Position numbers and translations under genes: made by a program
Notes under the pieces: generated by a model
The model's database searches: none
Told to the model about the DNA's origin: nothing
What the model saw: the letters and a program-made list of their open reading frames with translations, nothing else
From: Hypholoma sublateritium FD-334 SS-4
Taxonomy: Eukaryota; Basidiomycota; Agaricomycetes; Agaricales; Strophariaceae
DNA: 64,000 nucleotides
Direction of reading: 5' to 3'
NCBI GenBank assembly: GCA_000827495.1
Contig: KN817622.1
Coordinates: 62,001-126,000, forward strand
Shown here: one piece after another, positions 12,891 through 25,290 of the stretch
How the letters are laid out: the number at the start of each line of letters is the position of its first letter
How positions within the stretch are numbered: position 1 is the first letter of the stretch

Positions 12891-15120
12891 GGCTATACTG
12901 TCTTGTAAGTTGTTCGAGCTTAGAGCTGGTTGAGGTCGAGAACAAACCTTCAGGTCTTATGTAGAAATTCTATGGCAAAATTTGTCCCCAAGAGACGACA
13001 TATTGACGTGCAGTGGAGGTCAGGGGATACAAAAATAAAACACCTGCCAGATGCGGCGGAACATATGAATGTGTACAACGTAACAAAGACATTCGTTTGA
13101 AGTGTGAATGATGGGGCCAGTCAAGCAATTTTCTGATCCACGCTCGAACGATTTGACTGAACCACGATCCGTGAGCATAAGCTAGGCTTGAAACTTGAAC
13201 GAAATCGCAGTTGATGTTGGCGGTAGTCGTTTTAAAGTGCAGTGGAATGTACCCCTGCGGCGGTGTACATACCTTGTGTGTTCTCCTTTTTTACGTATTT
13301 CATCTGGCCATGTACCCGGAAGTGATCTGTCGACGTGATTCGAGAGCTATGATAATACGCGAGCCAAGCATTTCCGTGAAGAAACCGTCCCAACCCAGAG
13401 TGAAGCTCTCACAGTGTTGTCCAAAAGACGTCCAGAGAATCAATAAGACTTTGAGGTGACCTGGATTTTTCAATTTTAGATTTCCTCGTGCTCGAGATTT
13501 ACCGTGCATCCTCGGTAAAATCTAATTTGGTACGATCGTCAATCAGTGTAGATTGATCAAAGATAAACGTTAACCTTTGGATCTGGGGAGAGCGTTGTAC
13601 ATTTGTCTGAGTTCGCCAGCTACTTACATTAAATTTTTACATCTGTTTGCATTTGGGATACTGTCTCGCCTGCCAACCCTCTACAGCTGGTTCGGTGGCT
13701 CGGTGGGAGACATCTTCAACAAAGGTAATGTCATCGTGGGTGTCAGGTACGAAGAGGAGCCTGGATGTTTCTTGAATTCACATCATTGGGAAAAACATTC
13801 AGTCATCCTCATTGAATATTCGCCGCGGAGGTACTCTTCATCAGAAAGCGCGATTCTGTCCGGCGCAATTTCACTAAAAATAAGTAACATTGTGTCCACG
13901 GGTGGCAGTGGTTGACACTTTAATCACAAAAACATTCAGGTGCACCGATGGACCAGGATCAAAGAGGAGAGTCGCTAATAAAGCGCACTATCAACATCAT
14001 CAACGTGGATATCAGCTGGACCATGAAAAGTACAATCCGTGTACTTCCGCCCGGTCCGCTGACGATAATATTCACACGCTAAGCGCGGTACGCTTATGCT
14101 ACAGATCGCCTTGCCTGCGTCTCGAGACTTTATATAAGTATCAGCTGGCATATGCCATAATTTTGAAAACTGCCTGAATAAAATCATAGGGCCTATGCTT
14201 TAGGAGGGCACGACTATCTAACACTGTGTCGTGTACGCGCTGGCGTCGGCGAGACGCACGTACGACGCTCGTGCGCCGACTGACACTGCTCTGGTGAATT
14301 ACTAATTGGACCGTTGGCCGAACAGGACACCTTTCGCACTCAGCCCAGATAGCCCCTCTGAATTCAAAGGACAAATTTTCTAGTGTAACGGTATATACAA
14401 TACTTAACATGCGTGGCCTAGATCGTGCGTCGCGGGGGTTTCGGGCCACATTCACCGGTTGATATCGGCGATGCCGGGACCATCTTGTCAAATCCCTGCC
14501 TTGATCTATTCTCTCGCTCTTATAGCTTATCTGACCCCTACTCAACCTGGTTCTTGCCCTCATCTGCCAGCACTCTCAATCTCCGTCTACCCCGAATGCA
14601 CCTCCTCCCAGGTCTCACTACACCCCCCCTCTCTTCCCGCCGCTATCCTACCCCCACTACGTCCACGGCGCACCCGCTTCTGCGTCATTTTCCGGTACTG
14701 CGATACCTACGATACCTGTACCTACTCGTACATGGCATCGGACGGCCGTCGAAGAACGGAATCAGTGAGTGACAGAAATTCGGGTGTCCGTTCTCACAAC
14801 ACAGGCGGTTATGCGGCGAACAGACGCACCGTATTGTCTCCCCCTCCTGGGGAAGAGAGTTCACGCATACCTATGATCATTTCTCGCCTGGGGCCTGTAC
14901 CTCGGCCGATCGTACATCATAGCTGACCCCGCTGCGTTGATATTCCCCTCCTTCGCTTGTTTTGGGTCGCCGCGCTATACGTATCACGCTGCGCACGTGT
15001 TCCGAGGAGTGAAAGTCCTCACAAGCGGGCTGGTATACAGCGTCTTTTCTCTAGGCACCAAACGCGTGGCTTGCCACTCTGTTGCTTTGGGCGAGCGTTC
15101 TTTCCTATGGGGCGTGGTCT
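12085..15120. repeat. Tandem segmental duplication, unit 1
   Basis: This unit contains the first secreted protein gene and roughly 2.2 kb of its upstream DNA. Collinear matches to unit 2 (15804-18590) run through the gene and the non-coding flank, including runs of more than 15 identical bases far from the gene. Boundaries are approximate because both edges decay. Confidence 0.75.
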
Positions 15121-15803
15121 TGACGTATTAGCACTCTCTCTGCAACTTGGCTGCTTTGTTTAGTCTGCGCCCGAGTACATCACCGTTGTCGCGATTCATG
15201 CTCTGTAGGTTTTCCCTTCTGGATGAAATTTGCCTGGTTTCTGTTCTATGCACTGTCTCCCACATCCCAACCCACGTACGCGCCCCATTGTCGCCGTCTC
15301 GGGAGCTGCGGCCTGAACTAATAATGCTTATTGCATCGTTTGCGAGGCGAGATCTTCGAGGACTGTGCTTCCAAGAAGATACGGAAAAGAAAGAAACTAT
15401 TACAAACAAGGCATCCACGATTCGCGAGAGAAACTATGGTAGTAAATTGTACACCCCTTAAATGGCCCAATAAAAGTGGCCATCCTCTTTTATTCTTGCG
15501 CGGGTGCCGCTCGGAAAATTTACGTAGTCCCGCACCATACGCTGAATAGTCGAATCCAACTGCTTTCATCACGCGCAGATACGGTATTGTAGCGGAAGTG
15601 CCTACACATTATTTAAATTTCACAGCTAACAAATCCTCATAAACCTGCGTATTTCATTGAGTCCTACAGCTGTTAAATCACATGTAGAAGCCATGTAACT
15701 TGCGTACGAGATATTCATCCGGCCATGTATGCTTAGAGTCATCCGCCCAGTGTATTTAGGCAGTGAACACTCTGTAAACAGATATTGTGAATATTAGTTG
15801 ATC
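12891..15803. other. Upstream non-coding part of duplicated unit 1, then spacer
   Basis: Positions 12.9 to about 15.1 kb align in order with 16.6 to about 18.6 kb. Landmarks are a stretch containing CTCGTGCTCGAGATTTACCG near 13490, GCATCGGACGGCCGTCGA near 14735, the adjacent GGAATCAGTGAGTGACAG, and CACCAAACGC near 15058. From 14.46 to 15.5 kb the plus strand is pyrimidine-rich. No coding region is conserved between the two copies outside the secreted protein gene. From 15.13 to 15.8 kb I see only spacer. Confidence 0.6.
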
Positions 15804-16617
15804 TCAATGATACGGAGAGACCCACTCGAATTGCCAATCCACTACGAGATCATTACCGCTGAAAATCGGAGTAGCGATACCACCACTGTCGCCATTGGTG
15901 ATGCAACTCTCGAGATCGAAACCAAGGTCAAACTGATATAAAATTATTAATTCTCGGTTTACACAGTCCATCAAATGGGATACGCACGAAGTTCAAGAAA
16001 TCGTATCCCAGTGTGAATCCACCGGAAGGTTCCGTATTGATCCACGCCCATTCACATGTACCTGCAGTGATCACTTCTGCGAATCCAGGAGCGACCGAGA
16101 AAGAAGCTTGACTATCTACATCGCAACATTTTTAAGCTGAAGAGTACAAGACATAACCACTTAGAGACACTTGCCGATATCGACGAAGTTTGTCTGTAGG
16201 AAGCTTATAATTACCTGGCAATCGGCTGGGGCTGGCCCTACGCCCTCGCCAGTCACACATGTAAAGCGAGATCCTACAGTAATTTTTCAATCATCAATCG
16301 CTATTACATCGTTCGCTGAAGCATACCGTCAACGTCGACATTGATGACCTGTCGCTTTTCGAGGTCACGAGTGGCTTTAATGACGTCTGCAGAACAGGCC
16401 TTGGTCGCAATTTGAATTTCATGCCCATCGGAGCTGGTGACATTGCGGGACTTCACAACTACTCGGTCACTGGCTTTGCACGAAGTTGTACCTAGAGAAC
16501 TACAATTAATAAGTTGCATAGAGGTATAAACGATTCATACGAACGCGACACTGGGACAGAGCACACCGCGATCGACGCAAACGAAAGCGCAGCAAGAAGT
16601 GAAGAGGAGAATTTCAT
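15804..16617 (-). CDS. Small secreted protein, paralogue 2, 5 exons, 197 aa
   Basis: Paralogue of 12085-12890, with function unknown. Exons (minus): 16545-16617, 16327-16491, 16175-16273, 15988-16115, 15804-15932, totalling 594 nt in frame. The signal peptide is MKFSSSLLAALSFASIAVC. The LEKRQV site, TCVTGEGVGPAPADCQ, and GDSGGIATP are conserved, while the C-terminus runs six residues further (ending WVSPYH). Intron 3 starts with GC in a perfect GCAAGT context where paralogue 1 has GTGAGT. The nearest GT donor in this copy would join to a stop codon, so the GC donor is needed for a full protein. Confidence 0.82.
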
Positions 16618-18590
16618 AGCTGGATTATTCTCTTGTGCGAAGCCTGAGCTGGTTGAGGTCGAGAAGAAAACCTGAGGTCTTATGTAGAGATTCTGCGGAT
16701 AAAGGTATGCCCAAGGGGACAGGAGATTGACATTTAGTAGTGGTCAGCGGATGGAAAAATGGTACGGCTGATTAGGCGGAACATATGGATGTGTACAGAA
16801 AGGGCATTCGTTGACGGGTCAATGATGGCACCAGTCAAAAAAATTGACACTTTGATTCGATTTACCTATACATCCACGAGATAATCTTCCGAGGCTCGTT
16901 TTTTTACAGAACAGAATTTCAATCGAATTATCTGATGGTGGATGCATGCACTCAGCTGCCATTTGGAGTGCAGAAGGACTGTAAATCGGAATGAATGAGG
17001 CGCTGCAGTTCTACTTCCTAGAATATACCCAGCGTCCAGGATGTATATTCATTGTCTATTATATATTGTTGTTTTGTTCGGCGGAGCAGACCAGGCACTG
17101 CGAGAAGCCTGATTCAAGAGCTAAAATAATGCGGAAGCTGAGCACTGCCGACAAGAAGCCTTCTCAACCCAGGGTGAGGCTCTCACAATGTCGTCGAAAA
17201 GATACGCACGGAAAATCCATGAAATGTTTTTTAATCTTAGATATCCTCGTGCTCGAGATTTACCGTGCATTCTGATTGAAATCTAATTTGGTGTGAGTGC
17301 TAATCAGTGCCTAAGTCGATTGATCAAAGATAGGCTGTGGATCCGGTGTGAGCATTGTCGATCTTCTATCTGTTCACGCAGCCCATAATAAGAGAATTTT
17401 TCATATCCGTTCACATCTAAAGTGCAAACTTCCTCCAATTTTACAAGCTAAAAGCAATGTCGTCGTGGGTATCAGGTACGGAGCGTCGGAGCCAGATGCC
17501 CCTTTAAATAACGTCGTGGGAAAACATAGCTAGTCCTGTCGACTGGTGAACACCTTCAATGATTCCGGGATAATTTTCCGTCGGATTATTCATCAGAGAG
17601 CACAGCACAGCTTCAGCGTTCAGTATTTCGTCCTAGCATGTTCGAGATCATGACACTACTAATCGTAATGTTATTATTTTCTGTCGGCCACCGTCGGACG
17701 CTTTTACATAATTATGTCCAGATCACGAACTCACCACACCTTAGAAAGGAATTTCTACGCCGATCCGGCACTCGCCGTGTATACATCAGTACAATAAAAA
17801 TGGCTCTACTCGTTTATATACGTGTTCTCGGACACCCGTGCGTAAAGCCTGGCCTAGGAGTAGTACCTCTTTGAATACTTGCATGGTCCACGGAACACCC
17901 GTCATATTATGATGGCATCTACAGCAGATCGCAGGCGACATCCGATGTCTGCGGCGAGCTCCGGACCACACCGAATCGGCGATGCCCGGATTATCACGTA
18001 AAGCGACGACAATGGCGCGACCTTTCATCCACCCTTTGTTCCTGCACTCACCCCTCCTCGGTCCATTCTCTCGCTCGTGTAGCCCACCTTATCCCTCTTC
18101 CCCTGCCTGGTTGCCCTTGTCTCTACCGGTCCTGTCAGTCCCCACCCGCCGTCCCACTGCTCTTCCTTTCACGTCCCAAGACACCTCCCAGCCCTTCTCG
18201 CCGCTATCTGACCCCCGCCACGTCCACGGCGCACCCACTTCTGCTCCACCTTCCGGTACTGCGATCCCCCCCCGAGACCTGTACCCAGTCGTACATGGCA
18301 TCGGACGGCCGTCGAGGAACGGAATCAGTGAGTGACAGAAATTCGGGTGTCCGTTCTCACAGCGCAGGCCGATCGCACACTATAACTGGGCCGTCGCTGC
18401 GTTGATATATCTGTTCCATTGCGTGTGCTAGGCTGCCGCACTATGCTCACTTCTTTGCGCGCGTCTATCCAAGAGTGAATCCCTGCAAGCGGGGTGGTGT
18501 ACAGCGGACTTCTCCCTGAGCACCAAACGCACGTCTTGTCGCTCCGTTACTTTTGGGGGAGCCACGACACGATCCCCGTGGATAATGGAA
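15804..18590. repeat. Tandem segmental duplication, unit 2
   Basis: Second copy of the block described for 12085-15120. The order of matching segments is the same, so it is a direct tandem copy. It is about 250 nt shorter, mainly by indels in the non-coding part. The non-coding flank has diverged but remains easily alignable. Confidence 0.75.
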
Positions 18591-19599
18591 CAAAGAGCAT
18601 TCCTCTACCCCACGTTATGAGGTATCCCTGTTTTCTGCGCGTACCACCTCGCTCTCGGAACTACGGGTACGATTCGGCTAAAATGACATAGTTTTTCATC
18701 GTTCCGCGACGAGTCTGCGTACACGGTATCCCCCTAGGACCCGGTGCGTACCGTGATTTCCTCGCTGGATCGCACTGCTCAAGCCTTGTTCTCCCCCCAG
18801 CCTCCCCCATCCACGCTGGCACGGCTCCCTTAAGCACCTCCGTCCATCAGAATATATCCTTGTATCCACCGCCGCGCGGGGTCGCTTTACGCTACGATCC
18901 ACTATATATGCCACTACTTCGCCTCTGCGATGCTGCGTGCCGTTCGACGCTTAGCGGCACGCGCGTTCAGAGCGTCCATGAAATAGCACTCAAGATGGGC
19001 CCCGTGTGGGCAGAGCCGGCGATTAGCATCGTCCTCGTTGTCATTCTTCCGCATGCGCCCCCTAACAAGCGACATGCATGCCACAAGGTGCATGGCGACT
19101 GCTCTATCCCGCTCAGCTCCTCCCCTCGTGCGTTTGACGATATCTGTTTATCCGTCTCCGACTAAACATCTGGCTTGTGTTAAGTACAGCTCCCCAGATG
19201 TAGAAGTCTTGATTTTTCCGGGACTTCGGTTCTATACTTTTGCGGAGAAAGCACTCGCCCTCGTAAGCGCAATCAAGGAAGATCTAGTCGCATGCATAAG
19301 CTATTCGTCGCTCTGGAGGAAATCGACGTGGAAGATATTAGCATATTCTTTCCTGAAAATTTGCTCGAACGGCCTATATCTCCCACCTGGCGTCGCCACG
19401 TCATATCCGCATGTACGCTTTCTTCACAATTCTTTCTTTGCACCGTTTTGCTAATCCAGTAATACCCGTCTTTCCCCTTACTGAGCTCTAATGCTGCTTG
19501 TCGGCGATCGCGTATTTCGCAGTCCAATAGATACCATATTTCTTAGTATTGACTAATATCCCTCGCTTTATATGCTCCAACAATTCTGCTATGCGACAG
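16618..19599. other. Upstream non-coding part of unit 2, then spacer before the P450 cluster
   Basis: Positions 16.6-18.6 kb are the flank of duplicated unit 2. From 18.0 to 19.2 kb the plus strand is pyrimidine-rich. At about 19285-19455 a plus-strand frame beginning MHKLFVALEEIDVEDI reads like a protein fragment (about 55 residues, then a stop), but it has no recognisable domain or splice partner. Otherwise nothing is supported. Confidence 0.4.
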
Positions 19600-21762
19600 T
19601 CAGTCTCTCAAAAGATCTTCAACCCTATGTGAGCGAGGCGTGATTGAACATCTGAAGGGTGCTTTGTGCCTATGCGCTAAGCCTGAGGACAAACGTCGCG
19701 CGACAATAACCTGCAACGCACTGTACAAATCCACTGGGATCCATATAATCATCTTTAATCGGAATCTCGTTCCCCTCTGAGTCTTTTGCTTTTCCTATAT
19801 TAAATGTTGCTAAAATCGACGCTATGATGAGCCACATCTAGGTAGCCGTCAGCTAAATTTGGCCGGTGCTGATTATTGACCAGCAGCGACGTACAGCGGA
19901 GCTCGCAACGTGCTTTCCAACACATATTCTACGTCAAAGTTGTGTTGATACTGTATTTGAGCAATACGTGGATACCGTAGCGTGAATGCTCACCGTCGTC
20001 CGAAGCCGTAGGCCAAAACTCGTTCATTTTTAGTGATATCGCCGTTCTCGTCGAGGAACCTTTCAGGGATAAAGTCGAAGGGTTTTTTATACACTTCATC
20101 ATCATGAGTCATAGACCTACAGATTTCAACGATCAATATAGGATATGAATATATGGTCAGAAATATACAGACCATATATTAGCAAGTACGGCTGTCCCTA
20201 AACAGCGTCATGATAGGTGTCAGGAACCATGTTAAAACAAAAACAACTGCTGCATATACCTTTCGGTATGTAATACCCCTTGTAGTAATCATCTTCAGTA
20301 GAAATATGAGGCACACACATCGAAAGCGGAGGCCTGAAGCGTAGGAGCTCTCGATATATGGATTCAATATATGGGAGCTGATATCTGTCTTCGAATGTTG
20401 GAAGTACGGGACCCACTACACGGTCAAGCTCAGCTTGTGCCTTCCTCTGCACTTCTGGATAGGTTGCCATAAGGTAGAAGAAAGTGCTGGTTGCAGCAAT
20501 CGTCTGCGTTTCAATATATTGGAAGTTATCTGCCACCACTTTTCGATATATCGTGGACTTACAGTATCGGACGCTGCTGTGAAATGAATAAAAGATTATA
20601 AAACGGTATAAATAATATGATCAGACACGAACCTCCGTAGACCGTGAACGCCACATTACCGATCACTTCCTCCTCCTCTTTCGATGTTTCCATTACACTC
20701 TTTTTCTCCAGAAACGTCGACACCATAGATGGAGGAACGGGGCCCTTCTCCTGTGTATCACGTAAAAAGACGGTCGTTAGCCATTTTATGCTCCATGACT
20801 CACCATGTCCTCCTTCAACTTATCCATAGGAACCTTTATCATCTTTTCTGTCAGGGATTTAGCACGCTTAATTTTGCGTAGGGAACCCGCCCCAGGAAGC
20901 CATGCTGGGATATGGCGGAGGGGTGGAAATACATTGAGAAGCGTCCCGCCAGGCAGACAAAGAGGGCCGACGATGTGGACAATCTCGTCCGCTGCAGCGA
21001 TGCATGGATCATTCACCCTCTGGACATCATATCCGTACATGGTTGCGAGAGGAACACCGACTGAGAATCTAGAGAAAGAGAGGTCTGAACCCAGTATAAT
21101 AGTGAATGTCTTGGACTTTACAGTTTATTGTGCTTCTCGAAATCATCGGGCGTATCGAGCAGATTCTGCAAAAAGACTTTGATTTTGGCTATCAAGACTG
21201 GGTTGTATTGATGCTCCGCTTCCTGGCGGAGGTTTTGCTGGCAAACCTTCTTGTGTAAACGCCAGATATGTCCGTACTCCATGAATGGAACATTTCCCTG
21301 CCAGCCTATCCTAGATCATTGAGTCAATGACAATCGACGTACGGTGAAGAAGGTAGATGAGACTACACATTTTGAGGATTGGAATACCCAGTCTGCTGGA
21401 ATATTTCTGGGACCGGTTCTCCAGCAGCTCCATCGCATCCTCGAGTTTATTCAATATCAACACATGAGATCCGAACATACTAGCGTGCAGAATATTGCCT
21501 GGCGCACGCAGTGTGCACGCCGTATCATTATCAATCAGACTTGGAATAGTTGTATAGGCTCACTATTATATTTGACTGCCCATTCAAGGTATATATTAGC
21601 AGCGTGATGCACAGGTATGTCCAGGAGATTTCCAATGATCGGCCATGGCTTGGGGCCGGGTGGGAAGTGGCGTAGAGCGCGGGGCTTACTCCATACCCAG
21701 ATTGCCAACAGTACCGCTCCGCAGGCCAGAACAACGAATGCAGTTGTCAAAACGCTACTCAT
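19600..21762 (-). CDS. Cytochrome P450 (tandem copy 1), 12 exons, 508 aa
   Basis: Membrane-anchored haem monooxygenase of the ER. Exons (minus): 21564-21762, 21369-21498, 21122-21310, 20804-21068, 20633-20750, 20563-20576, 20260-20503, 20173-20197, 19994-20116, 19895-19928, 19722-19837, 19600-19669; 1527 nt in frame. An N-terminal membrane helix (MSSVLTTAFVVLACGAVLLA) is followed by the proline hinge FPPGPKPWPIIGNLL, an I-helix GAASDT split across a 14-nt exon, the ExxR motif in YRELLRFRP, a PERF motif FIPERFLDE, and the haem loop FGRRICVG with the cysteine ligand. Resemblance is to the CYP64/O-methylsterigmatocystin-oxidoreductase-like group common in basidiomycetes; the substrate is unknown. 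A start 11 codons upstream is possible, but MSSVL aligns with the other copies. Confidence 0.92.
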
Positions 21763-22810
21763 GAGAAAAGATGAAACTGGGTGAAGCATGCGCAAAACAG
21801 GCAGGTAACCGCAGGACTGATTGCTTTATATACGGATTGAATATCGAATTCCCATGCCAGTCGTGGAGACATTATATTTTAAGTCGCATATCGGCGACTA
21901 CGGACTGCTACGATTGTTGTTGGTAGTTGACTTCGTAAATGGCGGAGCGCATCACATCGGAAATTATTTTGGTACTTATTTCTCCACCTTAAATACGCCA
22001 TACATGCGCAGAGTGTAAATTGAATCTGCTGACCCTACCGCATTGAAATTTGACAATGATAAGTGACAGGTCTGACAGAGCCACGTTTATTCCCCAAGAT
22101 TGTCCTCGTCAGATCACGGTGGGTATGTGTATTCAAAAGGTTATAGATACAGATAGCTTGATTCTGGAAAGGGAGCTGGCTCAGACCGGAAGCTGAGCTG
22201 TATAGAGTATGAGCAAGGCTCGATAAAGAGAACTCGAAGTCGAGGTCGGCTACCGGTCCGTCGGCTCGAAGCTGCCGGCTGCTGCCGGCGCGTCACTACT
22301 CTGAACTTATCTTCAAACTAGACAAACCTCGCCGGTGCTATCATATCAAAAGCTTGTTAAAAGGTGTTCGTGAGGCGCCTCCGCGACTCGAGTCTCCGAC
22401 TCGGAAACCTTGATTACGCTCAACCCTCCACCGCACTGCGACCCCATGCGTACGCCACGACCGACTGTGAGCCACCGCCACGTCATGACGCTCCGCCGTT
22501 GTCTTTCCTTCTACCATTCTCTATTGATTTTCCAGCGCTTCCGCGCATTTGCCACAGCTGATTCAAACGTATGTATTTTGTACGCGTCGATCTTCTAACT
22601 TCATAACCTAGGTTTCTCGTATTCATCAGCGTGTAGACCAGACCTAGGTGCGTCTCTTGCAGTATCTTATCACCCATATCTACCTACATTCCTCCATTTA
22701 CTTTCTTACTTGACCTCTTTTAGACATTCGCGGCGCACTCCTTTTCCACATGTATATCGCCTCAGTTCTTTGTGATTACATTGGACGTACAGGTCCTAAA
22801 TGTACAATAA
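21763..22810. repeat. Upstream flank of P450 copy 1, paralogous to flank of copy 2
   Basis: No gene. The stretch matches 24990-26220 in order: the ATGGCGGAGC motif near 21940 pairs with 25210, the TCTCCAC motif near 21982 with 25254, and GGTTTCTCGTATTCATC near 22611 with GGTTGCTCGTGTTCATC near 26151. The P450 duplication therefore carried about 1 kb of upstream DNA. A CTGCCGGC tandem run lies near 22270. Confidence 0.6.
21825..21832 (-). promoter_or_regulatory. TATA-like box of P450 copy 1
   Basis: TATATAAA on the minus strand, 63 nt before the chosen ATG. P450 copies 2 and 3 have TATA runs at comparable distances (40-54 nt). Confidence 0.45.
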
Positions 22811-24989
22811 TCACTCTGTCAATAGATCTTTGACCCTATCGGAGCGGGGTGTAATTGAACACTTGAAAGGTGCTTTGTGCCTGTTTGCTATGTCTTAGCG
22901 ACACCATTGAACGTGCGACAAGAAACGCTACGCACTGTACAAATCCATTGGGGTCCATATACTGATCGTTGATTGGAATCTCGTTCCCGTGTGAGTCCTT
23001 TGCCTTTCCTATGTTAAATGTTGCTAAAATTGAGGCTATGATAAGCCACATCTAGGTAGTTGTCAGCTGAAATTGAAGTATGATTATATCCTTGAGTTAC
23101 GGCCACGTACAGAAGAGCTCGCAACGTGCTTCCCGACGCATATGCTACGTCGAAAAGGAATTGCATATTACGTTGAGTGATATATAGGTAGCGTAGCGTG
23201 GTGGCTCACCGTCGTCCGAAACCATAAGCCAAAACTCGGTCATTCTTAGTCAAATCGCCGTGTTCGTCCAGGAATCTCTCCGGGACAAATTCGAAAGGGT
23301 TTTCATACACTTCTTCATTGTGACTCATAGACCTAATGGTGTCTACGGTCAACGTCAGATGGTGGCGTACGCTCGTGGAGGTACCGACCATATATTAGCA
23401 AGTACCGCGGTCCCTGAAGGGCGTCGAGATGGGCATCAGAAAACATCTTGAGAGAAGGAGGAACTATATACCTTTTTGGATGTAATACCCCTTGTAGTAG
23501 TCGTCCTCAGTGAGTATATGAGGTACGCACATTGTAAGTGGCGGTCGCCAGCGCAAAAGTTCTCGATATATGGCCTCGACGTATGGGAGCTGGTATCTGT
23601 CCTCGAATGTCGGAAGATGTACAGGACCCACAACGCGGTCAAGCTCTGCTTGGGCTTTTCTTTGAACTTCTGGATGGGTGGCCATAAGATAAAAGAAAGT
23701 GCTGGTTGCAGCAATGGTCTGGATTGAATACGTCAAATTTCTCGCTAATAACTGCTGCGATAGATCATGGGCGTACAGTGTCAGACGCCGCTATGTAGTA
23801 CGAGAAAGAATTAGATTGTCAAATGATACAGAGAACGTGGTCAAATACGAACCCCCGTATACCGTGTACGCCACATTAGCGACTACCTCCTCCTCCTGTT
23901 TCGACGTCTCCGTGGTATTCTTTTTCTCCAGAAACGTTGAAACCAAAGATGGGGGAACGGGACCCTCTGCCTGTATGTTACGTATAAGTACCGTTGGTTG
24001 ATTTATGCTACACGACCCACCATGCGTTTTTTCAAGTCGTCCATGGGAACCCGTATCATCTCTTCTGTCAGCGCACGCGCGCGCTTGACTGTCCGCATAG
24101 ATCCTGTCCCTGGAACCCACGTTGGTATATGACGGAGAGCTGGGAAAACATTGAGGAGTGTTCCGCCAGGCATGCAAAGAGGGCCAGCAAGGTGGACTCC
24201 CTCATCCGCCGCGGCGACGCACGGATCATTCGCCGCTTGAACATTGTAACCATACATGGTTGCAAGTGGGACACCAACTGAGAATCTGATATAGCGAATA
24301 AGAGTTACATGTATGCAGGATAATAACGAAGACGCTGCACCTTACAATTTATTGTGCTGCTCAAAATTATCGGGTGTTTCCAGCAGATTCCGCAAGAATA
24401 GTCTTATCTTATCGATCTGGACCGGGTTGTATAGATGCTGCGCTTCCTGGCGGAAGCTTTGCTGGCAGACCTTCTTGTGCACGCGCCAGATATGTCCATA
24501 CGACATGAACGGAATGTTTCCCTGCCAGCCAAGCCTATAGCATTGAGTGAATGTCAGTCGCTTCACGATATAGGTGGTAGTGGAGGACATGCATTCCGAG
24601 AACTGGAATTTCTGGTCTACTAGAATATTTCTGAGACCGATTCTCCAGCAATTCAACTGCATCCTCGAGCTTGTTCAAAATTAATACATGCGATCCAAAT
24701 GCACTTGCGTGAAGAATATGGCCTTGTGCGCAAAATATGCAGCACAAATTATTATCACTTAAATCAGCATTGGTTGTATGGACTCACTTTTATATTTCAC
24801 GGACCATTCGAGGTATACATTGGCAGCATGACGCATTGGTATATCAAGGAGGTTTCCAATGATCGGCCATGGTTTGGGCCCGGGCGGGAAGTGTCGGATG
24901 GTGTGGGATTTATTCCATGCCCAGAGTGCACAAAGTACTACCACTCCGCTTGCCAGAGCGCTGAATGCAATTGTAAGCGCGCTATTCAT
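22811..24989 (-). CDS. Cytochrome P450 (tandem copy 2), 12 exons, 510 aa
   Basis: Same architecture as copy 1. Exons (minus): 24788-24989, 24593-24722, 24346-24534, 24021-24285, 23853-23970, 23777-23790, 23472-23718, 23389-23413, 23210-23332, 23111-23144, 22936-23051, 22811-22880; 1533 nt in frame. Motifs: membrane helix from MNSALTIAFSALASG, FPPGPKPWPIIGNLL, GAASDT across the 14-nt exon, ELLRWRPP, FVPERFLDE, FGRRICVGKH. The YIPKG turn before the PERF region reads YIQKG here. Intron 2 begins with GC (GCATGT); both other copies have GT at the same position, and the closest GT alternative breaks the frame. All other exons have the same length as in copies 1 and 3, or differ by whole codons. Substrate unknown. 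Confidence 0.92.
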
Positions 24990-25028
24990 GAGGAAAGACG
25001 AAGCAATATCAGCCGCAGTGCTAGATAC

Positions 25029-25036
25029 TTTATATG
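25029..25036 (-). promoter_or_regulatory. TATA box of P450 copy 2
   Basis: ATATAAAG on the minus strand, 40-47 nt before the ATG at 24989, the typical place for a core promoter element. Confidence 0.5.
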
Positions 25037-25290
25037 GGGCAGTTCCCTTCTAGATATGCTGTGATCGATTATGACTCCATATGAGCTCCCACATACGACC
25101 GTACCCGAGAACTAATTTGAGTTGTTTTCCCATAGGCGTGGAGACAGTCTGGTCTAGTTGCATACCGGCGACTACTATTTACTATAATTGTTTTTGATTT
25201 GACGTTGTGAATGGCGGAGCACATCAAATTACGCATTATATATTTTACTTATCTCTCCACTTCAGTATGCAATATGTAAGTACTAAGTAG

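Noticed and set aside
14459..14926. 155-codon plus-strand frame
   Set aside because: The aligned region in duplicated unit 2 (18.0-18.4 kb) does not preserve it; pyrimidine-rich composition explains the openness.
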